Shown here: positions 1 through 5,492 of the stretch, in pieces
Numbering within the stretch: the first letter of the stretch is position 1
How the letters are laid out: each line of letters starts with the position of its first letter
Made by a program: the position numbers and the translations under genes
Assembly: GCA_004553485.1 (NCBI GenBank)
Contig: SFLG01000080.1
Span: 1-6,735 of the forward strand
Reading direction: 5' to 3'
From: Bacteroidales bacterium
GTDB taxonomy: Bacteria; Bacteroidota; Bacteroidia; Bacteroidales; Muribaculaceae
Length of the DNA stretch: 6,735 nt
Notes under the pieces: model-generated
Told to the model about the DNA's origin: nothing
The model's database searches: none
Seen by the model: only the letters and a program-made list of their open reading frames with translations

Positions 1-124
1 TCCTTTAAATTACTAATTTTCAAGGACTTTTGCAAATATAATCACTTGAAATTTAGATGTTTAACAGCATAAATTTCAATTTTTTGTCATGTACTAAAAT
101 TACGAAAACCTTACTTTATAAACT
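1..124. other. AT-rich intergenic leader, no gene seen
   Basis: This strongly AT-rich stretch precedes the plus-strand gene. I see no open frame of note. A TATATTTG at 40-33 on the minus strand matches the Bacteroidetes -7 consensus and could serve a divergent gene to the left, but I find no TTTG at the expected -33 distance. On the plus strand, TTTG at 29-32 is followed 21 bp later by a poor -7 match (TAGATGTT, 54-61), so a promoter for the gene at 125 is only possible. Confidence 0.3.
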
Positions 125-931
125 ATGCGACGCCTGATTTCAATATTAGCCCTTCTTGCACTTCTATCGGCAACCGCAGGTGCGAAAATTGAGAAAATTC
201 AGCTTATCGGAGCTGAGGAACTCAGTCTTGAAGCCGAAAATATTCTCAGTCTTCCGGGCATAGGTCTGAGTATGCGCACAAATGGCGACTCCATCATATT
301 GCTTGATGACCCACGCCTTTCATCGTTCTCTTTCAGCGAGCCAAACAATGCACGGTCGATGGTGGTTGTTCGAAGCGGCGCCTACGCCGCCGAAGGCGAC
401 AGCATTTACCGTATCGCCACTCCCGAAGCAGAGCATCGTTTCACCGGGCGTCTTGACAATGAGGATTTTATGTTGTATCCCGCCACTGACTCGACTTTTT
501 TTGCCTGCACCGCCGACGAAGATTTTTCATGTGTCTATGAGATATTCCCTGAAGACGGCACTTGCGAGCCTCTGATAAGCGTCAACGCACCCATCCTCCG
601 AATCGAAGGCAATGGGTTGACAACGATGATGTGGGCCGATGACACCATTTACCGTCTACATCCCGAGGGCTATCTGGAAAACATTTACCAGGCCGACAAT
701 ATTACCGGCTCGGCTCTAACACCCATTGGCATGATGATTGCCACCACCGATGGTGTTTACTGGCTCACGGGACGAGACAAAGGTGCAAAAATTATCAAAG
801 AGCCGGTCAAAGGTATTTGGTGGGACAACTCCGATGCATTGTACTATCTGACCGATACGGGAAACCTCATCGCAGTTACCGGCATGGTGGCTACCTTCAA
901 TGAAAACGAGGCCAAGACAAAAAAACATTGA
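125..931 (+). CDS. Secreted protein of unknown function, possibly beta-propeller-like
   Basis: I do not recognise a named family for this 268-residue protein. It starts with a clear Sec signal peptide: MRR, a leucine/alanine-rich core, and probable cleavage after the ATAGA ending at residue 20. The mature part reads as repeated short beta strands with recurring 'D-x-IYRL/IYRI', 'DGVYWLTG' and 'ALYYLTDTGNLIAV' segments. This pattern is typical of beta-propeller or WD/NHL-like blades, so a periplasmic or exported propeller-like protein is a reasonable inference. There are no obvious catalytic motifs, and the C-terminus is short and lysine-rich (AKTKKH). It is the only plus-strand gene here and converges with the lipoprotein gene across a shared hairpin terminator. 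The leader is AT-rich, with no Shine-Dalgarno and no convincing promoter. The ATG at 125 is the natural start because the signal peptide follows it at once. The gene is certain to be coding; its function is unknown. Confidence 0.8.
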   Translation: MRRLISILALLALLSATAGAKIEKIQLIGAEELSLEAENILSLPGIGLSMRTNGDSIILLDDPRLSSFSFSEPNNARSMVVVRSGAYAAEGDSIYRIATPEAEHRFTGRLDNEDFMLYPATDSTFFACTADEDFSCVYEIFPEDGTCEPLISVNAPILRIEGNGLTTMMWADDTIYRLHPEGYLENIYQADNITGSALTPIGMMIATTDGVYWLTGRDKGAKIIKEPVKGIWWDNSDALYYLTDTGNLIAVTGMVATFNENEAKTKKH

Positions 932-944
932 AAAGAGCCATAAT

Positions 945-993
945 AAAAACTCAGCGACAATGGCATTATTTGTGCCTATGTCGCTGAGTTTTT
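945..993. terminator. Bidirectional rho-independent terminator between convergent genes
   Basis: The arms 945-959 (AAAAACTCAGCGACA) and 979-993 are perfect 15-bp reverse complements. A further GGCA/TGCC pairing (962-965 with 973-976) closes a short loop. The right arm ends in TTTTT followed by ATTTATT, and the left arm begins with AAAAA, which gives a T-run in each direction of transcription. It lies 14 bases after the stop of the plus-strand gene and 51 bases after the stop of the minus-strand lipoprotein gene, as expected for one terminator serving both. Confidence 0.92.
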
Positions 994-1043
994 ATTTATT
1001 AGATGGTGGCAATTGTAGCTGTTTTAGCTGATGCTGGCGAAAG

Positions 1044-1694
1044 TTATTGGGAGCGGCGGAAGGTGAGGTCGCGGTCGTTGATTTCGCACGACATTATGCC
1101 GTCTTTGACCTTGATGTCGTCGATGCGGGTGATTTTTGAGTAATAGTCTTTCATCAACGGTAACAGCTGGCGGGTGTACTTCCGGACAAGTACGGGGCGC
1201 AGCGAGTCGATCTGTGCGGCGTCCTGCCCGGTGGCGATGTTTTCCGAATAGTTGACGGCCTGCGGGTCGATGTCCACCTTGATTGATGCGGGATCGATGG
1301 CGATGACGATGTCGTCCTGGTCCTCGAAGTGGTATGTGCCGGTGCACACTGCCGTGGCGCCGATGTTGATCTCGAACGGATCGACGAGCTTACCCTCGAA
1401 GGGCACGGTGTTGATGACGTCGACATTCGACATAAACTCCACTGTTCCCGCTCCGCTCTTCTGTGCGTCGGGGACAAAGGTCATATTGGTGGCAATCTGG
1501 GTGGCGACATTGGTGGCGACAGCGCCGTCCGAGCCGACTGCACCGGACGCTGTGGGCTGTTCGTAGCGGACGGGGGCACCGTTCCATGTTCCTTCGATGT
1601 TTGCAAGGCGCGAGCAGGCGGCGAGGCATAACACAACCACCGCGGCAGCGACGGCTATCTGCGTTTTTATGGCGCTGACTTTCTTGATAAACAT
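1044..1694 (-). CDS. Small lipoprotein, unknown function, lipocalin-like start
   Basis: This 216-residue protein has a lipoprotein signal peptide: positively charged N-terminus (KK at 4-5, K10), a hydrophobic core of alanine and valine, and a lipobox L24-A25-A26-C27, so Cys27 should be lipidated. The mature sequence opens with 'NIEGTWNG' (residues 32-39). Its G-x-W resembles the first strand of lipocalin-like folds, and later 'GTYHFED', 'IKVDID' and 'CEINDRDLTF' segments look like further beta strands, so a small barrel is plausible but unproven. No acidic surface-export signal follows the cysteine. Residues 59-70 form a small repeat of [VI]AT[NQ] three times. The gene follows plsC with a 154-bp gap and ends at the shared terminator. 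No Shine-Dalgarno is visible before the ATG. The role is unknown. Confidence 0.85.
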   Translation of the reverse strand: MFIKKVSAIKTQIAVAAAVVVLCLAACSRLANIEGTWNGAPVRYEQPTASGAVGSDGAVATNVATQIATNMTFVPDAQKSGAGTVEFMSNVDVINTVPFEGKLVDPFEINIGATAVCTGTYHFEDQDDIVIAIDPASIKVDIDPQAVNYSENIATGQDAAQIDSLRPVLVRKYTRQLLPLMKDYYSKITRIDDIKVKDGIMSCEINDRDLTFRRSQ

Positions 1695-1848
1695 AATATA
1701 AAGTGAGTTAAAGATTTAGCGGCAGCGTCCCGTTCAAATGATGAGACGCGGCCCTTTACTTTAACTAACACGGCAAAAGGCGATTTGTTCAACCGCGACA
1801 TTCAATTTCGTATAGGAAGGGTTGACGTAGTGCGTCCTCGCGGCACCG
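1695..1848. other. Intergenic gap between plsC and the lipoprotein gene
   Basis: This 154-bp stretch has no credible ORF. It contains only a weak 5-bp inverted repeat (GCGTC at 1725-1729 with GACGC at 1745-1749) and no T-run that would make it a terminator. I found no TAnnTTTG match on the minus strand at a useful position, so whether the lipoprotein gene has its own promoter or is read from plsC is open. Confidence 0.4.
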
Positions 1849-2607
1849 TCAGCGCTGGTCCTCGGGCAGCGATTGGGCGATGGCCTCGCGCGAGAGGGCC
1901 GCCAGCGTCTCCTGGTCGTGCTGGCTGTCGGCATTGGGCACAATGGCGGGGTGCAGCGTCAGCGTGATATGTCCCGGCACAGGCACCTTGCCCGTGCAGG
2001 GAAGGATGTCGTAGGCGCCGTCGATGGTGATGGGCACAACGGGCAGGCGGAACTCCGTGGCGAGCAGGAAGGCGCCGCGCTTGAACCGTCCCAGGCGGCC
2101 AGTACGGGTGCGCGAGCCCTCGGGGAATACCACCACGCTCATTCCACCGGCAAGAATCTTCTCGGCCTTCTCCATAGTGTTGCGGATGGCTGTCGGCGAC
2201 GACTTGTCAACAAAAATCTGTCCGCCCACCTTGCAGGCCAGGCCCACGAAAGGAATCTTTTCGAGACTCTTCTTCATCATCCACTTGAAGTTATGTCCCA
2301 GCCATCCGTAAATGGCGAAGATGTCGTAGGCGCCCTGGTGGTTGGCTACAAAGACGTAGCTTACGCCGGGCTTGACGTTTTCGCGTCCTTTAACCGTCAC
2401 CGTGCACAGCGTCAGCCACATCATCAGCCGCGCCCATATCACGCCGGGCCAGTACGACCAGAAGCGGGCGCCGCCGCAGAACGTGCCTATCAGCACGGCC
2501 AGCGAAGAGAGGACGGTAACGACAATCATCAGCGGCGCCATCACGCACACCTGATATATGCGGTAAAGGATCAAAATGGGAAGTGACAGGACACGATGCT
2601 TTGTCAT
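1849..2607 (-). CDS. plsC: 1-acyl-sn-glycerol-3-phosphate acyltransferase (PlsC family)
   Basis: This enzyme transfers a fatty acyl group to the sn-2 position of lysophosphatidic acid to give phosphatidic acid, the second acylation step of phospholipid synthesis at the inner membrane. The 252 residues are a normal length for the family. An N-terminal hydrophobic region (about 8-70) would anchor it in the membrane. Motif I is H90-Q-G-A-Y-D95 (the catalytic HX4D). Motif III is F161-P-E-G-S-R166, followed by 'FKRGAF' (175-180). Motif IV is V191-P-I-T-I195. 'IPFVG' (118-122) and 'GGQIFVDK' (128-135) fit motif II. All key residues are intact. The ATG at 2607 fits the family start, and a TAACTTTG -7-like element sits 27 bp upstream. 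The exact acyl acceptor cannot be told from sequence, and a lyso-ornithine-lipid-type acyltransferase is an alternative. Confidence 0.93.
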   Translation of the reverse strand: MTKHRVLSLPILILYRIYQVCVMAPLMIVVTVLSSLAVLIGTFCGGARFWSYWPGVIWARLMMWLTLCTVTVKGRENVKPGVSYVFVANHQGAYDIFAIYGWLGHNFKWMMKKSLEKIPFVGLACKVGGQIFVDKSSPTAIRNTMEKAEKILAGGMSVVVFPEGSRTRTGRLGRFKRGAFLLATEFRLPVVPITIDGAYDILPCTGKVPVPGHITLTLHPAIVPNADSQHDQETLAALSREAIAQSLPEDQR

Positions 2608-2633
2608 GGCTTACTTAGAAAGGTTTCAACACA

Positions 2634-2641
2634 CAAAGTTA
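2634..2641 (-). promoter_or_regulatory. Possible -7 promoter element for plsC
   Basis: The minus strand reads TAACTTTG, a full match to the Bacteroidetes -7 consensus TAnnTTTG, 27 bp before the plsC ATG. No TTTG or TTG lies at the expected -33 distance (the region there is CG-rich), so support rests on one element only. Confidence 0.35.
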
Positions 2642-2671
2642 GCGCTTTTTATCGAACTTGCCGCCCCCTGA

Positions 2672-2736
2672 GCGCAAAAATCTGCGCCGGTGCCGGGCAC
2701 AACGATGCCCGGCGGCGGGGACGCTGTCGGGCATCG
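2672..2736 (-). other. Cluster of hairpins downstream of tpx, partly mutually exclusive
   Basis: There are three inverted repeats. The first is GCGCA/TGCGC (2672-2676 with 2683-2687). The second is GCCGGGCA/TGCCCGGC (2692-2699 with 2706-2713, 8 bp, 6-base loop). The third is CGATGCCCG/CGGGCATCG (2703-2711 with 2728-2736, 9 bp). The second and third share the same middle arm, so they cannot form together. On the minus strand the cluster follows tpx and precedes the plsC promoter. It may slow or end tpx transcription, but no T-run follows directly, so it is not a classical terminator. Confidence 0.4.
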
Positions 2737-2755
2737 GTTATGGGGAGCCATCGAT

Positions 2756-2791
2756 GTCTAATTAGACCAATTTGTCTTATTAGACCAATTC
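2756..2791. repeat. Two tandem copies of an 18-bp repeat
   Basis: GTCTAATTAGACCAATTT (2756-2773) is followed directly by GTCTTATTAGACCAATTC (2774-2791), two mismatches in 18. The first copy begins with a perfect 12-bp palindrome, GTCTAATTAGAC; in the second copy one base breaks it. The pair lies in the gap 14 bases after the tpx stop (minus strand). From memory, short GTCTNATTAGAC-type tandem repeats recur between genes in gut Bacteroidales genomes; I cannot check that here. Confidence 0.8.
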
Positions 2792-2805
2792 ATCCAACGG
2801 CCGTT

Positions 2806-3321
2806 TCACTTGCCCTCGAGGCCTTCGAGGACGCGGATGGCGCCTTCGTAGTTGGGCTCGTTGGTGATTTCGCCTACCATGTCGCGGTAGATGACGCGGC
2901 GGTCGCCGTCAAGGATGAGGACGGCACGGGTGAGCAGGCCGGCAAGAGGTCCGTCGACAATGAGCACGCCGAACTTCTGGGCAAATGTGGGCGAGCGGAA
3001 GGCCGAGGCCACGATGACATCGTCGATGCCCTCGGCGGTGCAGAAGCGTTGGGCGGCGAAGGGCAGGTCCATCGACACGCACAGCACCACAACGTCTTTG
3101 AAGCGTGCGGCCTCCTGGTTGAAACGGCGTACCGACATGGCGCAAACCGATGTGTCGAGCGAGGGGAAGATGTTGAGGACTACGGTCTTGCCCTTGAAGT
3201 CCATGCAGGTAATCTCTTTAAGATCTTTGGTGACAAGGTTATAGCATGAGGCTTTTTCGCCGACACCGGGCATGGTGCCGTCTGTGTGACAGGGCGTACC
3301 TTGGAAATAAACAGTCTGCAT
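2806..3321 (-). CDS. tpx: Thiol peroxidase Tpx (atypical 2-Cys peroxiredoxin)
   Basis: Tpx reduces hydrogen peroxide and alkyl hydroperoxides using a peroxidatic cysteine that forms an intramolecular disulfide with a resolving cysteine; thioredoxin then recycles it. The 171 residues align closely with E. coli Tpx as I remember it: 'FQGTP' near the start, 'LNIFPSLDTSVC' with peroxidatic Cys60 and Thr57 (49-60), 'SVRRFNQ' (63-69), 'VVLCVSMDLPFAAQRFC' with resolving Cys94 (78-94), 'DGPLAGLLTRAV' with the conserved arginine R132, and 'EITNEPNYE' (151-159). Three more cysteines (11, 26, 39) are not part of the usual mechanism. It has no signal peptide, so it is likely cytoplasmic. It lies 78 bp downstream of the redoxin-like gene. 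A TAACTTTA element (3340-3333), one base off the -7 consensus, sits just before the ATG without a matching -33. Confidence 0.97.
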   Translation of the reverse strand: MQTVYFQGTPCHTDGTMPGVGEKASCYNLVTKDLKEITCMDFKGKTVVLNIFPSLDTSVCAMSVRRFNQEAARFKDVVVLCVSMDLPFAAQRFCTAEGIDDVIVASAFRSPTFAQKFGVLIVDGPLAGLLTRAVLILDGDRRVIYRDMVGEITNEPNYEGAIRVLEGLEGK

Positions 3322-3399
3322 ATTAGAGAAGATAAAGTTAAAGTAAAAAAGTGTGTTCTCGCGATGCCCGCGGTGAGGGGCAAGGGTGGACGGCAGCTG

Positions 3400-4581
3400 T
3401 CAGTCGCTTACCGATGTTTGTTGTATAACAATCGTGGGTAGGTCTTTGTTGTACGCCGTTATTATTTGTTTCACCTCTCCCGCCCTGTTGCAGACCAGGA
3501 CTGTCGGGCAGGCCGTGATGCCGAAGTCGCGGAACATCGACCGGGCGCCGGTAAGGACATATTCGCCCATGCGCGTGCCGTCGTATCCCATGACAGGCTC
3601 GACGGCATCGGCCTCCCGGGACATAAAAGCGTAGATGATGTCGAGGTCCGAGGCCGACATGTCGGCGGCCTGCCTCAGCGCCGCCACTGTCTGCGCGGCA
3701 GTCTCTACCTCTGGGTCGATGAAGGCTATCACCGTCGGGGTGTGGAAGCCCCGGCCGCGGTTGTAGGTGTAGCGCTCGCCGGTGAGCGTGAGGGCGGTGA
3801 ACTCGGGCAGAGCCTGGCCCGCCATGCTCTCGACACGGAAATTGGAGGTTCTGAACTTCTCGAACACCCCGGGGTAGCGTGCTATCAGAGCCGTCTCCGA
3901 CACATCGGGACAGTCGGCCTTGCCGGGTTCGTCCCAGGTAAAGCGTGCCGTCACCTCCTGCTCGGTGATGGAGGCCGGGTTGTAGACAATGCTGTACCGC
4001 TCGGGCAGCATGGTTGTCGCATCGAAAACATAGTCGAACTCAAGGGCGTCGTATCCGCGCACGCGGTTGACGCCGCGCAGGTTAAGCCGGTCGCCCGACT
4101 GCGACAGGCGGCAGACATAGGTCGTGTCAGATGCCATCTCGCGCAGCTGCGCGCCAAGGTATGCCGGCAGCAGCTCGACAAACTGCGCCTGGTTCTGGAC
4201 GCCCTTGCCGATGCTGAAGGGCACGCTGTCGGCCTCGTAGTGATACTCCTGTAGCCTGAGGTCGCGGTAGCGGAAATGATTTCCGTCGCCATAGGCGGCA
4301 AAGCCTTTGTTGCCGCTGCCGGCCGAGAGGGTCCACTCTATAATGTACGAGGCCGGGGCGAGGACGTCGCCGGGCCCCTGCTGAAGGGTGATGTCGTATG
4401 TCACAGGGTCGGGCGACGACGGCAACGACACCTCATAGCGCACCGTCCCGCCAATGCAGCCATACGATGCAAGCCGCGCGGCGATATCGTCCAACGTCGG
4501 CTCGGCACCACGGCACAACGTGGCCGACAACAGGCCCGCGACAGCTGCGGCAATACGCAAATTCAATATCTTGTGAAGCAT
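3400..4581 (-). CDS. Secreted protein with CxxC-less redoxin/TlpA-like C-terminal domain
   Basis: This protein has 393 residues from the ATG at 4581. An upstream in-frame TTG (4602) is less likely because the ATG is followed directly by a signal peptide, MLHKILNLRI plus an alanine/leucine core, with probable cleavage near A26. The N-terminal part (about 28-216) is beta-rich, with a segment '(Y)DALEFDYVFDATTMLPERYSIVY' style that recalls LolA-like or similar envelope beta-sheet domains; that assignment is tentative. The C-terminal part (about 254-388) follows the AhpC/TSA-TlpA layout: 'GQALPEFTALTLTGERYTY', then 'TVIAFIDPEVET', and the cis-proline segment 'GITACPTVLVCNRAGEV' (P359). The place where TlpA has WCxxC or AhpC has its cysteine holds IDPEVET, with no cysteine, so redox activity of the usual kind is unlikely. 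tpx follows 78 bp downstream and may share its transcript. The role is unknown. Confidence 0.82.
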   Translation of the reverse strand: MLHKILNLRIAAAVAGLLSATLCRGAEPTLDDIAARLASYGCIGGTVRYEVSLPSSPDPVTYDITLQQGPGDVLAPASYIIEWTLSAGSGNKGFAAYGDGNHFRYRDLRLQEYHYEADSVPFSIGKGVQNQAQFVELLPAYLGAQLREMASDTTYVCRLSQSGDRLNLRGVNRVRGYDALEFDYVFDATTMLPERYSIVYNPASITEQEVTARFTWDEPGKADCPDVSETALIARYPGVFEKFRTSNFRVESMAGQALPEFTALTLTGERYTYNRGRGFHTPTVIAFIDPEVETAAQTVAALRQAADMSASDLDIIYAFMSREADAVEPVMGYDGTRMGEYVLTGARSMFRDFGITACPTVLVCNRAGEVKQIITAYNKDLPTIVIQQTSVSD

Positions 4582-4634
4582 AATGTGAGAAATCAGGCCC
4601 AAGGCCCGTACTATGGATAAAAATGTGATGCTTC

Positions 4635-4674
4635 AATAAAAACAATCCGCCGACACGAAGGTTCGCATCGGCGG
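4635..4674 (-). terminator. Rho-independent terminator for the DUF4143 remnant
   Basis: The arms CCGCCGA (4647-4653) and TCGGCGG (4668-4674) pair perfectly over 7 bp. After a 2x2 internal loop, CGAA/TTCG adds 4 bp around a GG turn. On the minus strand the hairpin is followed by ATTGTTTTTATTG (4646-4634), a proper T-run. It lies 71 bp after the stop at 4746, so it fits the end of the DUF4143 transcription unit and insulates the redoxin-like gene. Confidence 0.85.
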
Positions 4675-4745
4675 CGTATAACAGCCATTGTAAATTCTTA
4701 TATATTTACCAACAAATTTTAACTCGTTTATATTCAATTTATTGA

Positions 4746-5194
4746 TTACAGCTCTAAGGAATTATCTTTCAAGAGAAAATCGTAGATACTCATAATTGTA
4801 GTCCCTACTTCTGTTCTAAGGACAGGCGTTTCTTCTCCTACAATTATAATCTTTTTAAAAGAATCATCAATATTCCTCAGCGACGCTTCTTCTTGTTGGA
4901 ATTTCTCCTCGTCTGGCATCCGATATGCCGACTGGATATAATATCGTCTGCTTCCAAGGTTGCAAACAAAATCCACCTCAAGTTGAACGCGTTCACGCCT
5001 ATTGTCGGCGAGCCTACGCTGTATGGGCACAACTCCGACATCCACGTTGAAGCCCATAATGCGCAACTCGTTGTAGATGAGGTTTTCCATTAAGTGAGGG
5101 AACTCAACTTGACGGAAATTCAAGCGTGCATTTCGCATACCGTTTTCCTACAACCTATGAGCTTGTTGAGATAAACAGGTCTTTCTATCTTCAT
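4746..5194 (-). pseudogene. DUF4143 ATPase, internally deleted and frameshifted
   Basis: Intact members are proteins of about 400-450 residues with an N-terminal AAA_14 ATPase domain and a C-terminal DUF4143 (PD-(D/E)XK-like) domain. Here the ATG at 5194 opens with MKIERPVYLNKLIGCR, the typical family start. At about 5147 the family-like 'ENG' continues only in another frame, then runs straight into 'MRNARLNFRQ', which belongs near residue 300 or later. The open C-terminal part (4746-5138, 130 codons) keeps 'MENLIYNELRIMGFNVDVGVV', 'LEVDF' and 'RYYIQSA', and it is not otherwise decayed. Missing are the Walker A/B motifs and the rest of the ATPase core. Adding one base in the GG at 5147-5148 (GGG) would restore the frame as 'GCRENGM'. 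An intact promoter and terminator flank it. A short protein from the ATG at 5138 cannot be excluded. The family assignment comes from memory of related sequences. Confidence 0.85.
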
Positions 5195-5236
5195 TCTATT
5201 ACTTAAAATTGTGCCTTGGCACACTATTTAGTAATA

Positions 5237-5268
5237 CAAAGATACGTATAATATTCGAGAAGGTCAAA
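5237..5268 (-). promoter_or_regulatory. Bacteroidetes-type promoter of the DUF4143 gene
   Basis: On the minus strand TTTG (5268-5265) is followed after 20 bp by TATCTTTG (5244-5237). Both elements match the Bacteroidetes sigma consensus, at its usual spacing. Transcription would begin near 5230 and give a leader of roughly 35 bases before the ATG at 5194. A small inverted repeat, GTGCC-TT-GGCAC (5211-5222), would lie close to the 5' end of that transcript. Confidence 0.75.
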
Positions 5269-5360
5269 TAATTTACATCTTCCCGCCGATCTTGACATTC
5301 AATCTAAGCACGGTACCAACCCTGACTGCAAGCTACGGCTTGGCATTTTAGACATCTCAA

Positions 5361-5459
5361 TCAGTTGTATTTCAAGCATATACCGACACCCAAGTTGATA
5401 TCGTATTTGCGGCCGAAATTGAGTCTATGGCCCACAGAGGACAATGAAGACAGTGTCTG
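5361..5459 (-). pseudogene. Possible C-terminal remnant of an outer-membrane beta-barrel protein
   Basis: The minus strand encodes an uninterrupted stretch ending in LNFGRKYDINLGVGICLKY, then N and a TGA stop (5361-5363). Its strict alternation of polar and hydrophobic residues, rich in glycine and aromatics and ending close to an aromatic residue, is what the last strand or two of an outer-membrane beta-barrel look like. No start codon or body of a gene precedes it: upstream in the same frame come a proline-rich stretch and, at 5493-5495, the stop of the DUF4831 gene. It is best read as the tail of a gene whose front was lost. At 33 codons, chance remains possible. Confidence 0.35.
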
Positions 5460-5492
5460 TAATCGCAACAATGGCGGGGGTGGCTGGGGCGG

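Larger units (their letters stand above)
5195..5492. other. Gap between DUF4143 remnant and DUF4831 gene
   Basis: This nearly 300-bp stretch holds the promoter at 5237-5268 and a possible gene remnant at 5361-5459, both listed separately. The rest (5270-5360) shows no open frame of note and only a 5-bp hairpin, CAAGC-TACG-GCTTG (5329-5342). No terminator for the DUF4831 gene was found. Confidence 0.5.

Noticed and set aside
1873..2586. Plus-strand open frame of 237 codons opposite plsC
   Set aside because: Antisense of a gene with all PlsC motifs; the product is rich in Arg, Gly and His as expected of a GC-rich shadow frame.
2796..2805. AACGGCCGTT palindrome next to the tpx stop
   Set aside because: A 10-bp palindrome alone is common by chance in GC-rich DNA and nothing else marks it as an operator.
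2596..3249. Long plus-strand open frame across the tpx region
   Set aside because: It is the complement of tpx, which has clear family motifs and both catalytic cysteines on the minus strand; the overlap is an effect of high GC content.
3365..3382. TGCCC/GGGCA hairpin between the redoxin-like gene and tpx as a terminator
   Set aside because: The stem is only 5 bp and the T-run on the minus strand starts about 15 bases later, too far for a rho-independent terminator.
3466..4254. Plus-strand open frame of 262 codons opposite the redoxin-like gene
   Set aside because: Its product has no family-like features and it lies wholly inside a well-supported minus-strand gene with a signal peptide.
4582..4602. 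Upstream TTG start for the redoxin-like gene (adds seven residues)
   Set aside because: The ATG at 4581 leads straight into a standard signal peptide; the extension would put a non-basic, partly hydrophobic stretch in front of it.
5473..5492. G-rich run (GGCGGGGGTGGCTGGGGCGG) as a G-quadruplex
   Set aside because: Only two of the G-runs reach three or more bases, so it lacks the four G3 runs of a canonical quadruplex; a two-tier form would be weak.
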